Positions 7,956 to 15,252 of a stretch of 16,983 bases of DNA are shown here, in pieces (the first letter of the stretch is position 1; the number at the start of each line of letters is the position of its first letter). Source of the DNA: Syntrophaceae bacterium UBA6109 (GTDB taxonomy: Bacteria; Desulfobacterota; Syntrophia; Syntrophales; UBA6109). Under the pieces are notes generated by a model. It made no database searches. It worked only from the letters and a program-made list of their open reading frames with translations, and was not told where the DNA came from. Both the position numbers and the translations under genes were made by a program. The stretch lies in NCBI GenBank assembly GCA_002428445.1, contig DIWJ01000096.1:1-16983 (forward strand), read 5' to 3'.

Positions 7956-8546
7956 ATGCCGTCAAGATTCGGGAAGTTGTGGCTCGTCTTCGCGTTGGTG
8001 TTTTTTCTAGCCGCCTGCGCGGAGTTGCGCTATTCCCAGTTCAGTCCCGAGGCGAAAAATTTTCATCCCCGGAAGATCCTCGTGCTTCCGGCGGATGTTG
8101 CCGCCTATGGAGAGGCGCGCGGGGTCATTGACGAGATCGCAGGGACGGTCCTTGCCGATCGGGGATGGTTCACGGAGGTGATTGCCGGGGCGGCGCTGGA
8201 AAAGCGGATGTCCGAGAATACGGAATTGCGCAAGGTCGTAACCGCTTACAACGCAAAACTCAAGAACCTCAGTTTTTCCGATCCCGAGGCATCCAAACGA
8301 ATCTTTGCCCTGTCTGGTGCCGATGCCCTGCTGGCTGTCAACGTGGACATGTGGAATTACACGCGGGAGCGCGACGACAAGTTTGCGAAGGTCGGTTTGG
8401 GGATGCGCCTGATCGACGCCCGTTCAGGGACGATCGTATGGAAGGCGGGCGACCTTGCCATCGATGAGTATCGGATCATCAAGCCCGAAATTTCCGACGT
8501 CGCACGGAGTCTCGTAAAGAAGATCATCGATTACATGCCGCATTGA
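7956..8546 (+). CDS. Putative lipoprotein, possibly GNA1162/DUF799-like
   Basis: The 196-residue product begins with a lipoprotein signal: a basic start (MPSRFGK), a hydrophobic stretch and the lipobox LAAC with C21 as the probable lipidated residue. Mature features include KILVLPADV after ~30 residues, SGADALLAVNVDMWNY in the middle and LIDARSGTIVWKAGDLA near the end. This layout resembles lipoproteins with a CsgG/TolB-N-like or GNA1162/DUF799-like fold, but the match is from memory and weak. No catalytic motif is visible. The ATG at 7956 has GGGAG at about 7943-7947. The gene lies 19 bases after the IspH-UbiA gene and 19 before the Nfu gene, so it is probably co-transcribed, although its role in that setting is unclear. 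Confidence 0.8.
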   Translation: MPSRFGKLWLVFALVFFLAACAELRYSQFSPEAKNFHPRKILVLPADVAAYGEARGVIDEIAGTVLADRGWFTEVIAGAALEKRMSENTELRKVVTAYNAKLKNLSFSDPEASKRIFALSGADALLAVNVDMWNYTRERDDKFAKVGLGMRLIDARSGTIVWKAGDLAIDEYRIIKPEISDVARSLVKKIIDYMPH

Positions 8547-8565
8547 AAAGCGGCGGAGGCGGAAA

Positions 8566-8787
8566 ATGAAAGAGCGTGTACAGGCGGCGATCGAAAAGAT
8601 CCGTCCAAACCTTCAGGCGGACGGCGGGGATGTCGAACTGGTTGAGGTCACCGAGGAGGGTGTGGTCAAGGTGCGGCTCAAGGGGGCCTGTCACGGTTGT
8701 CCCATGTCTCAGATGACGCTGAAAATGGGGATTCAGAAATTCCTGCAAAAAGAAGTCCCCGAAGTGAGGGAGGTCGTTTCCGTTTAG
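8566..8787 (+). CDS. NifU C-terminal-like (Nfu) Fe-S scaffold protein
   Basis: This 73-residue protein is a stand-alone Nfu domain, which carries Fe-S clusters and hands them to target proteins. Diagnostic features are the IRPNLQADGGDVELVEV start and the CHGCPMS motif with C42 and C45, the pair that binds a bridging cluster in a homodimer, followed by TLKMGIQKFL. Length and motif are typical of short bacterial NifU-like proteins. A GGAGGCGG ribosome site precedes the ATG at good spacing. It sits two genes after the [4Fe-4S] enzyme IspH and just before a ferredoxin, suggesting that it serves those proteins among others. Confidence 0.93.
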   Translation: MKERVQAAIEKIRPNLQADGGDVELVEVTEEGVVKVRLKGACHGCPMSQMTLKMGIQKFLQKEVPEVREVVSV

Positions 8788-8832
8788 AGCGTTTGACCGG
8801 TTGAGTTGAGGCCGGAATGAATATCACAGTAA

Positions 8833-9024
<192 letters not shown>

Positions 9025-9136
9025 AACCTTTTCGCAGCATGCTTTGCAGGGGGGATCGACCGCAGGGAAGATGCCGGCGGCGTTCCCCCTTCCTTTTGCG
9101 ATCTCTTGTCCGTCTGCGTCACTTTTCGGGAGTCTC

Positions 9137-9781
9137 ATGAAGCGGTTTATCACCTTTGAAGGCGTGGAGGGGTCCGGAAAGACCACGCAGATCAAGATGG
9201 CCTCCTCGTTCCTGCGCAGCCGCGGCCGATCCTGCCTGGTCACCGAGGAGCCGGGAGGCACCTCTCTGGGCAAGAGGATTCGCAGAATGCTCCTTCGCCG
9301 CAGCGAGGAAGGCCTTGCCGCGGAAACGGAGCTGCTGCTCTTCGCGGCGGTGCGGGCTCACCACGTTCGCGCCCTGATCCTGCCGGCCTTGGAGGATGAC
9401 CAGAAGTTCGTTCTCTGCGATCGCTTCGCCGATGCCACGCTTGCCTACCAGGGGTTCGGCCGGGGACTGGATCGGCGGACGATCGAGGAGATGAACGAAC
9501 TTTCGTGCGGCCCGCTGAAGCCGGTCGTCACCCTGCTTTTCGACGTGACGCCAGAGATGGGCCTCCAGCGGGCGGTCAGCAGGATGTCGCGTGAGAACCG
9601 TTCCGTCCGCGAGGACCGGTTCGAAAATGAGGACCTCTCTTTCCATCGGCGTGTCCGCGAAGGCTATCTGGCCCTTGCGAAGGAAGAGCCGGGCCGTTTC
9701 CGCGTCATCGACGGATCCCGGGATATCGGGGAAGTGCATCGGCAGGTCTGCACGATCTTGTCGGACCTCTTCGACATTTGA
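9137..9781 (+). CDS. tmk: Thymidylate kinase
   Basis: Tmk phosphorylates dTMP to dTDP for DNA synthesis. The 214-residue protein begins MKRFITFEGVEGSGKTTQ, with the P-loop at G9-T17. The DRF motif (D95-F97) is followed by ADATLAYQGFGRG, the TMP-binding segment. The region around RSVREDRFENEDLSFHRRVREGY corresponds to the LID and following helix. An in-frame extension upstream of ATG 9137 lacks similarity to the family and was left out. A GGGAG site precedes the start. The tmk-holB-PSP1 gene order is known from other bacteria and supports the call. Confidence 0.95.
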   Translation: MKRFITFEGVEGSGKTTQIKMASSFLRSRGRSCLVTEEPGGTSLGKRIRRMLLRRSEEGLAAETELLLFAAVRAHHVRALILPALEDDQKFVLCDRFADATLAYQGFGRGLDRRTIEEMNELSCGPLKPVVTLLFDVTPEMGLQRAVSRMSRENRSVREDRFENEDLSFHRRVREGYLALAKEEPGRFRVIDGSRDIGEVHRQVCTILSDLFDI

Positions 9782-9811
9782 CATTCTTACAACGGCGAAG
9801 CGTTTGACGTC

Positions 9812-10792
9812 ATGCCATTCCGCACGATCTTTGGCCATGAACACCCGATCGCCGCTCTGAAAAGCGCCATCGCCGGCGGCAGGCTTGCGCACGCCTATCT
9901 CTTTTCCGGCATGGAAGCCATCGGCAAGCGGACGACCGCCCTCGCATTCGCCCAGCTGATCAACTGCGAACATCCCGAGGCTCTCGACGCCTGCGGTACC
10001 TGTTCATCCTGCCGGAAGATCGACGGCGGCGTGCATCCGGATATCGTGTTCGTTTCGGCGCAGGGGGCCTTCATCCGCATCGGGGATATCCGCCAGATGC
10101 AGGAGAGGATGTCGTTCCGCCCCCTGGAGGGCCGGAAACGGGTTTTGATCCTCGATGACGCGGACCGGATGAACGATGTTGCGGCCAATGCCCTGCTCAA
10201 GACGCTGGAAGAACCGCCGCCGTTCAACATCCTCATCCTTGTCACCACGGCGCCGCACCGGCTTCCGGTCACGGTCGTTTCCCGCTGCCGGACGTTGCCG
10301 TTCCGTCCCCTGGCGCCGGAGACCGTCGCCGATTTCCTCCGCGAATCCGCCGGGATGGAGGCGCCGATGGCGTCTTTTCTGGCGTCCGTGTCGGGTGGAA
10401 GCATCGGCAAGGCCCTGCGTATGGACGGAGAGGCCTTTCTGGAGAGTCGGCGCTTCGTCCTGGAGGAGGTTCTGGCGGAAACGCGGGGAAGCCTGCTGCG
10501 CGTTCTGGGTACCGTCGGGGCCTTCGGCGGAACGAACGAGGAAATCGGTCTGAAAATCGATATTCTCAGGACTTTCTGGCGGGACGTCCTGGTCTTCCGG
10601 GAGACGGGCGAAGAGATGCGCCTCGTTTTCCGCGACCAGATCGATCGGATTCGGACCTTTGCCGGGGCGCTGACGTGCGAACGCATTCTCGAAGGCATCC
10701 GGGCGGCGGAGGACGCAACGGCGGCGCTGGAGCGCAACGCCAATAAACAATTGACATTGGAAACGATGCTGATTAGAGTGGCGCAGCTTTGA
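9812..10792 (+). CDS. holB: DNA polymerase III delta' subunit
   Basis: Delta' is part of the clamp loader that places the sliding clamp on DNA. The 326-residue protein shows the AAA+ layout of the family. It has an N-terminal HPIAALKSAI segment, a Walker A-like loop GMEAIGKRT (residues 33-41, with Arg after the Lys), four zinc-type cysteines (C52, C61, C64, C67 in CGTCSSCRK), VLILDDADRM, and ALLKTLEEPP. The SRC motif S157-R158-C159 (VVSRCRTLPF) belongs to sensor 1. The C-terminal third is helical and diverged, as is usual. It follows tmk by 30 bases and its stop codon lies 21 bases before the PSP1 gene, in the same frame. Confidence 0.92.
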   Translation: MPFRTIFGHEHPIAALKSAIAGGRLAHAYLFSGMEAIGKRTTALAFAQLINCEHPEALDACGTCSSCRKIDGGVHPDIVFVSAQGAFIRIGDIRQMQERMSFRPLEGRKRVLILDDADRMNDVAANALLKTLEEPPPFNILILVTTAPHRLPVTVVSRCRTLPFRPLAPETVADFLRESAGMEAPMASFLASVSGGSIGKALRMDGEAFLESRRFVLEEVLAETRGSLLRVLGTVGAFGGTNEEIGLKIDILRTFWRDVLVFRETGEEMRLVFRDQIDRIRTFAGALTCERILEGIRAAEDATAALERNANKQLTLETMLIRVAQL

Positions 10793-10798
10793 TTTAAT

Positions 10799-10816
10799 AG
10801 GAGAAACGCGACCCTG
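10799..10816 (+). promoter_or_regulatory. Ribosome binding site and probable CTG start of the PSP1 gene
   Basis: AGGAG at 10799-10803 is followed after 10 bases by CTG at 10814-10816, which opens the frame as (M)KSVVGIRFKDEGKVYTFD, the normal family N-terminus. In this frame there is no ATG, GTG or TTG between the holB stop (TGA 10790-10792) and GTG 10904, which is 90 bases further in. Confidence 0.6.
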
Positions 10817-11701
10817 AAGAGTGTTGTCGGAATTCGGTTCAAGGACGAAGGGAAGGTCTACACCTTCGATGCCGCCGATCTGCCCCTGAAAAAGGGTCAG
10901 ACTGTGATCCTCCAGACTGAAAACGGTCCGGCGATGGGGATCCTTGCGACGGAGGTCCGGTCCGTGGAGGACGACTCCCTGCCGGCCAATCTCAAACGCA
11001 TTCTGAGGGTTGCCACGGAGGCGGACGAACAGGTACGCAGGGAAAATCAGGAGTTGGAGACCGCCGCCCATCGTTTCTGCCTGGAGCGGATCCGCGAGCG
11101 GAATCTTCCAATGAAGCTCATCGCCGTGGAGTGCCAGTTCGATCAGAGCAAGGTCGTCTTTTCCTTTACGGCCGAAAACCGCGTCGATTTCCGGGAACTG
11201 GTGAAGGATCTGGTGCAGAAGTTCCGCACCCGGATCGAGTTGCGTCAGATCGGCGCACGCCAGGAAACGAGACTGATCAAGGGTTTGGGGATCTGCGGGC
11301 GCGAGGTCTGTTGCGGGACCATGCTCCACAATCTGGACCGGGTATCCGTCAAGATGGCGAAGGAACAGAGCATGTCGCTCAATCCCGAGAAGATCTCGGG
11401 CCTGTGCGGGCGGCTCATGTGCTGCCTGTCCTACGAATACGACTCCTACATGGACATGAAAAAAGACATGCCCAAGTGCGGGAAGGCCGTCCAGACGCCG
11501 CAGGGAAGGGGGAAGGTGATCCGCCAGAACGTCCTGGCCGGCGAGATCAGCGTGCTCCTGGAAGACGGCTCCGAGAAGACCTTCAGCTCCAAGGAAGTCG
11601 GGCCGCCCAAGGCGCAACCGGAAAAGCCCGCCGCGCCGAAGCGGGTGGAACCGGCGAAACGCGTCGACCCCCCGAAGCGCGTTGAACCGGCGAAACGCTG
11701 A
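10814..11701 (+). CDS. PSP1 C-terminal-domain protein (RicT/YaaT type), probable CTG start
   Basis: The 295-residue product (counting from CTG 10814) is a PSP1-domain protein like Bacillus RicT/YaaT, which with partners binds Fe-S clusters and affects RNA processing. Visible signatures are ICGREVCCGTML (C161, C166, C167) and SGLCGRLMCCLSYEYD (C198, C203, C204), the conserved cysteine clusters of the family, with MSLNPEKISG between them. The family N-terminus KSVVGIRFKDEGKVYTFD lies upstream of the first standard start, GTG 10904. That start would remove 30 conserved residues, so CTG is preferred. The tail after about residue 260 is low-complexity Pro/Lys/Arg/Val with a 12-residue repeat. The position between holB and metG matches known bacterial synteny. 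Family call firm; start codon inferred. Confidence 0.88.
   Translation: MKSVVGIRFKDEGKVYTFDAADLPLKKGQTVILQTENGPAMGILATEVRSVEDDSLPANLKRILRVATEADEQVRRENQELETAAHRFCLERIRERNLPMKLIAVECQFDQSKVVFSFTAENRVDFRELVKDLVQKFRTRIELRQIGARQETRLIKGLGICGREVCCGTMLHNLDRVSVKMAKEQSMSLNPEKISGLCGRLMCCLSYEYDSYMDMKKDMPKCGKAVQTPQGRGKVIRQNVLAGEISVLLEDGSEKTFSSKEVGPPKAQPEKPAAPKRVEPAKRVDPPKRVEPAKR
11636..11698 (+). repeat. 36-bp-period repeat encoding the PKRVEPAKR tail
   Basis: Two 27-base copies start at 11636 and 11672 and match at 25 of 27 positions. Each encodes PKRVEPAKR, joined by VDP. They form the extreme C-terminus of the PSP1 protein, giving it a strongly basic, proline-rich tail. Confidence 0.8.
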
Positions 11702-11725
11702 AAAGATCCGAAGAAAGAACTCCCT

Positions 11726-13627
11726 ATGGAAAAAACCTACTACATCACGACGCCCATCTATTACGTGAACGCCTCGCCGCATATCGGCCACGCCTACACG
11801 ACGATCGTTGCCGACGTCCTGGCGCGCTACCATCGCATGCAGAGATGCCGGACCTTTTTCCTGACCGGCACCGACGAGCACGGCGACAAGATCGCCGAGG
11901 CCGCCCGGAAGGCGGGCGAGAGCCCAAAGGCATGGGCGGACCGGGTCAGTGCGCAATTCCGCGACCTTTGGCCGAAGCTCTCCATCTCGAACGATGCCTT
12001 CATCCGCACGACCGACGCCGACCATGTCAGGACCGTCCAGTACATCCTGAGCAAGGTTCACGAAGCCGGAGACATCTATTTCAGCGACTACGAGGGCCTG
12101 TACTGCGTCGGCTGCGAACGCTTCTACATGGAAAAGGAACTCGTCGACGGAAAATGCCCGCAGCACCTGACGGCGCCGGAGGTGCGCAAGGAGAGCAATT
12201 ATTTCTTCCGGATGGGCAAGTACCAAGACTGGCTGATCCGCCACATCCAGGACCATCCCGATTTCATCCGGCCCGAGCGCTACCGCAACGAGGCCTTGGC
12301 GTTCCTGCGCGAGCCGCTGGAGGACCTGTGCATCTCGCGGCCGAAATCCCGCCTGACCTGGGGGATACCGCTTCCATTCGACGACAACTACGTCACCTAT
12401 GTGTGGTTCGACGCCCTCATCAACTACGTGACCGGCATCGGCTATCCCGACGGCGAGAATTTCCGGACCTTCTGGCCCGCGGCCCAGCACCTGATCGCCA
12501 AGGACATCCTGAAGCCCCACGGCATCTACTGGCCGACGATGCTCAAGGCGGCGGGGATCGAGCCCTACCGGAATCTCAACGTGCACGGCTACTGGAACGT
12601 CGATCAGAGCAAGATGTCCAAGAGCCTCGGAAACGTTGTCCGCCCCCTGGAGCTCAAGGACAAGTACGGCCTGGATCCTTTCCGCTATTTCCTCCTGCGC
12701 GACATGGTCTTCGGCCTGGATTCCAGCTTCAGCGAGGAGGCCTTCGTGCAGAGGATCAACTCGGACCTCGCCAACGACCTGGGCAACCTCGAGAGCCGGA
12801 TCCGCACGATGGCCGTGAAGTTCTGCCAGGGGACCGTGCCGGCGCCGGACGGGGCGGATGCGAATCGACCGCTGGCCGAGGCCGCCCGGAAGTCGCTGGC
12901 CGAAATGGAGGCCGCTTTCGCCGAACTCGCGATGCACAAGGCCCTGATCGCGATCTGGGAATTCATCAACACCGTCAACCGCTACATCGTCGTCAGCGAA
13001 CCCTGGAGCCTTGCCAAAAACCCCGCCGACAAGACCCGTCTCATGACGGTGATCTACGATCTCCTCGAATCGCTGCGGGTGATCGCTGTCCTTATCTCTC
13101 CGTTCATGCCCGGGACGGCCGGGAAAATCCTGGAACGGGTCGGCGTCGCGGATCCCGCCGCGCAGACCTTCGCGACGGTCCGAAGCTGGGGCGGTCTTGC
13201 GCCCGGAAACCCCTTCAATCGGGGTGACGCCCTGTTCCCCCGCGTCGAGTACAAGGGCGCGGAAAAGGCCCCCGAGCAGAAGGAGAAAAAGATGGAACCG
13301 CTGAAACCCGAGATTTCCTACGAGGATTTCGAAAAGGTCGATCTCCGTGTGGCGAAAATCCTGTCGGCGGAGCCCGTTCCCAAGTCCAGCAAGCTCGTGA
13401 AGCTGCGCATCGACATCGGCGAAGAGCGGACGATCGTCGCCGGCATCGCCAAGGACTACAAGCCCGAGGACCTTGTCGGGAAGTCGATCGTCGTCGCCGC
13501 GAACCTCAAGCCGACGAAACTCATGGGCGTCGATTCGTACGGAATGCTGCTGGCGACCGATGCAGTCGAAGGCCTGACGCTGATCGGCTTCGACAAGCCG
13601 CCGAAGACGGGCGCGAAGGTCCGTTAG
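11726..13627 (+). CDS. metG: Methionyl-tRNA synthetase with C-terminal tRNA-binding domain
   Basis: MetG charges tRNA-Met with methionine, for both initiation and elongation. The 633-residue protein has the class I signatures HIGH (residues 19-22, in ASPHIGHAYTT) and KMSKS (296-300). Between them is a small zinc knuckle with C127, C130, C144 and H147. The anticodon-binding helical domain follows. Residues ~530-633 are an EMAP/Trbp111-type OB-fold (EKVDLRVAKILSAEPV, then KLMGVDSYGMLLA), which dimerises the enzyme and binds tRNA. A Lys/Glu-rich linker (APEQKEKKMEPLKPE) separates the domains. The start ATG 11726 is 24 bases after the PSP1 stop, with GAAAGAA upstream. It is the last gene of the string, followed closely by a terminator. 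Confidence 0.97.
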   Translation: MEKTYYITTPIYYVNASPHIGHAYTTIVADVLARYHRMQRCRTFFLTGTDEHGDKIAEAARKAGESPKAWADRVSAQFRDLWPKLSISNDAFIRTTDADHVRTVQYILSKVHEAGDIYFSDYEGLYCVGCERFYMEKELVDGKCPQHLTAPEVRKESNYFFRMGKYQDWLIRHIQDHPDFIRPERYRNEALAFLREPLEDLCISRPKSRLTWGIPLPFDDNYVTYVWFDALINYVTGIGYPDGENFRTFWPAAQHLIAKDILKPHGIYWPTMLKAAGIEPYRNLNVHGYWNVDQSKMSKSLGNVVRPLELKDKYGLDPFRYFLLRDMVFGLDSSFSEEAFVQRINSDLANDLGNLESRIRTMAVKFCQGTVPAPDGADANRPLAEAARKSLAEMEAAFAELAMHKALIAIWEFINTVNRYIVVSEPWSLAKNPADKTRLMTVIYDLLESLRVIAVLISPFMPGTAGKILERVGVADPAAQTFATVRSWGGLAPGNPFNRGDALFPRVEYKGAEKAPEQKEKKMEPLKPEISYEDFEKVDLRVAKILSAEPVPKSSKLVKLRIDIGEERTIVAGIAKDYKPEDLVGKSIVVAANLKPTKLMGVDSYGMLLATDAVEGLTLIGFDKPPKTGAKVR

Positions 13628-13653
13628 AGGAGAATGCCCTTTTCAGAAACTTC

Positions 13654-13681
13654 AAAGCCGCCGGATCCGGCGGCTTTTTTT
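13654..13681 (+). terminator. Strong rho-independent terminator after metG
   Basis: A perfect 24-base palindrome (13654-13677, core GCCGCCGGATCCGGCGGC) runs into seven T residues (13675-13681). It begins 26 bases after the metG stop. Read on the other strand the stem is followed by only three T residues, so it would be a weaker stop for the convergent phzF unit. Confidence 0.93.
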
Positions 13682-13729
13682 CATGCCCTTCCTGTTGCCG
13701 GCAATCTGCGGCGGACAACGCGCCGTGTC

Positions 13730-14518
13730 TCATACCGTAATCGCGCCTTCCAGGTACAGCACGGCGCGGCCGGAAATGCCGATGCGCGCCCCGAGGTCTT
13801 CGCAGAAGAGCTCGCCGCCCCTCCGGGAGACCTGCAGCGCGCGGAGTTTCTTCCTGCCGAGTCGTTTCGACCAGTAGGGCGTCAGCACGCAATGGGCGGA
13901 ACCCGTGACCGGATCTTCCGCGACTCCCACGCGGGGGGCGAAAAAGCGCGAAACGAAGTCGCAGGACTTGCCCTTCGCTGTGACGATCGTTCCGCGATAG
14001 GGCGTCCGGAGCAGCGCGGGAATGTCCGGCTGCAGATTTCTCACGGTCTCTTCATCCTCCACGACGACCAGCGCGTCTTCCGCCGAGAGGTAAAGCTCTT
14101 TGGGCTCGACGCCGAGCGCCTCCGCGAGAGACTTGCCGGGCGGCTCCTGCGGCGAAGGCGGCCGGGCGGGGAAATCCATCTCGATCAGGTCATCCTGCTG
14201 CGTCACCGTAAGGTCCCCGCTGCGGCGCGTCCGGAATATGATCGTCGGCGCGGCCCAGCCGCGGCGGTGAAAGAGGACGAAGGCGCTTGACAGCGTCGCA
14301 TGCCCGCAAAGGGCCACCTCCGTGACGGGCGTGAACCAGCGCAGCTCGAATCCCCCTTTCATGGGGACCAGGAAGGCCGTTTCGGAAACGCTGTTCTCAA
14401 AGGCGATGGCAAGCAGGCGCGCGTCGTCGAGCCAGGCATTCAGAAAACAGACGCCGGCCGGGTTTCCCTTGAAGACCTCGGACGTGAAGGCATCGACGTG
14501 GTAAAAAGGCAGTTTCAT
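13730..14518 (-). CDS. PhzF-family isomerase-like protein
   Basis: The 262-residue protein belongs to the PhzF family (diaminopimelate epimerase fold, two similar halves). It has the N-terminal FYHVDAFTSEVFKGNPAGV, the catalytic glutamate E46 in NSVSETAFL, GHAT at 72-75 and the second-half signature EDPVTGSAH (201-209). PhzF itself isomerises a phenazine precursor, but most family members outside phenazine clusters have no known substrate, and no phenazine gene is present here. The start overlaps the toxin stop as ATGA, and AGGAAGAG precedes it, so it is probably translated with the toxin gene. It converges on metG across the shared terminator region. Confidence 0.92.
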   Translation of the reverse strand: MKLPFYHVDAFTSEVFKGNPAGVCFLNAWLDDARLLAIAFENSVSETAFLVPMKGGFELRWFTPVTEVALCGHATLSSAFVLFHRRGWAAPTIIFRTRRSGDLTVTQQDDLIEMDFPARPPSPQEPPGKSLAEALGVEPKELYLSAEDALVVVEDEETVRNLQPDIPALLRTPYRGTIVTAKGKSCDFVSRFFAPRVGVAEDPVTGSAHCVLTPYWSKRLGRKKLRALQVSRRGGELFCEDLGARIGISGRAVLYLEGAITV

Positions 14519-14811
14519 TCCAAACTCTTCCTGCAGAGGAGGCGGTAGGTTTCTCCGTAAATTGTCTCGCGCGGGCCGACGGCAAGGATCTCGGAAATGT
14601 CTTTCTCCCGGACGCGGTAGATAATGCGCAGCTTCCCGGTGCAGAAGCTTCGCAGATCGCCCCGCTTGTCATAGAGCCGGATCCCCGAAGCCGGATCCGC
14701 GGCGACGGCTGCCAGGGAAGCCCGGATCTTTTTTCTGAGGCCGGGATGCATCGCGCGGATCAGCTTTGCGATCCGGTCAGGCACGCGGAGTCTGGAAGTC
14801 TCTTCCTTCAT
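14515..14811 (-). CDS. RelE/ParE-superfamily toxin
   Basis: The 98-residue basic protein has the RelE/ParE toxin layout: an N-terminal helical pair (RIAKLIRAMHPGLRKKIRASL), the region IRLYDKRGDLRSFCTGKLRIIYRV, then ILAVGPRETIYGETYRLL. The RIIYRV strand and the GPRETIY end are typical of the fold. RelE-type toxins are ribosome-dependent mRNA endonucleases, while ParE types poison gyrase; the sequence alone does not decide between them. It lies 8 bases downstream of the antitoxin gene, the usual order for phd/yefM-type pairs, and its stop overlaps phzF by four bases. Confidence 0.85.
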   Translation of the reverse strand: MKEETSRLRVPDRIAKLIRAMHPGLRKKIRASLAAVAADPASGIRLYDKRGDLRSFCTGKLRIIYRVREKDISEILAVGPRETIYGETYRLLCRKSLE

Positions 14812-14819
14812 GGATCGGC

Positions 14820-15080
14820 CTACGAAAAGAGCTCGTCGAGGGTATACAATTTCGCCTTCTTGGCCTTGAGGGCTTTTGCCCCTTTTTTGATTTCCTTCAT
14901 GAGGGGAACGTCGGACTGCACGGCGGCCGTTTCCTTTAGGCTTTCATAGGTATCGGCGCTGATCATCACCGCAGCGGGACTGCCGTTCCGGGTGATGACG
15001 ACCTCTTCGTCCCGGGAACATACCGCATCGACCAGCCCGCTCAGTCTCATCTTGGCCTCGGACAGGGAAAGCGTCTTCAT
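14820..15080 (-). CDS. Phd/YefM-family antitoxin
   Basis: The 86-residue protein starts MKTLSLSEAKMRLSGLVDAV and continues VVITRNGSPAAVMISADTYESL, the classic Phd/YefM DNA-binding domain. The C-terminal part (KKAKLYTLDELFS) is the toxin-neutralising tail. The ATG at 15080 was chosen over upstream starts because a strong GGAGG site sits seven bases before it and the family begins here. Upstream lie an inverted repeat and a -10 box, as expected for autoregulation with the toxin as co-repressor. No additional partner genes are needed for the pair. Confidence 0.92.
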   Translation of the reverse strand: MKTLSLSEAKMRLSGLVDAVCSRDEEVVITRNGSPAAVMISADTYESLKETAAVQSDVPLMKEIKKGAKALKAKKAKLYTLDELFS

Positions 15081-15096
15081 TTTTCGGCCTCCATTG

Positions 15097-15125
15097 TTGT
15101 GACTAGAATTCCGGTCACAATTATA
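15097..15125 (-). promoter_or_regulatory. Operator-like palindrome and -10 box of the toxin-antitoxin unit
   Basis: TTGTGAC (15097-15103) and GTCACAA (15114-15120) form a perfect inverted repeat around a 10-base centre that itself contains GAATTC. Read on the minus strand, a perfect TATAAT (15120-15125) abuts the palindrome. A possible -35 TTGCCC lies 19 bases further upstream. Binding of the antitoxin here would block transcription, the standard control for such pairs. Confidence 0.6.
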
Positions 15126-15252
15126 AACCCCCGGCTGCCCGATTGGGCAATTGGTTTTGACGTTATTGGTTGTCTCGTGTAAATAGCTGACTCTTATACT
15201 CCATGCCATCTGCGCCACTGCTCGTTTGTATTTTCGAGAAGGTCCCTTTTCA

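Noticed and set aside
8793..8821. Possible promoter before the ferredoxin gene (TTGACC with a 17-base spacer)
   Set aside because: The -10 position reads AATGAA, a poor match, so the evidence is insufficient.
9030..9060. Small palindrome AGCATGCT upstream of tmk
   Set aside because: Eight bases, no T-run and no link to a start site; likely chance.
10004..12937. Very long minus-strand open frame (977 codons) opposite holB, the PSP1 gene and metG
   Set aside because: It runs antisense to three well-identified genes and has no family motif. Long antisense frames are expected in GC-rich coding DNA with strong third-position bias.
13657..13674. Considered as a bidirectional terminator also serving the phzF unit
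   Set aside because: On the minus strand the stem is followed by only three T residues, so I assign it to metG only.
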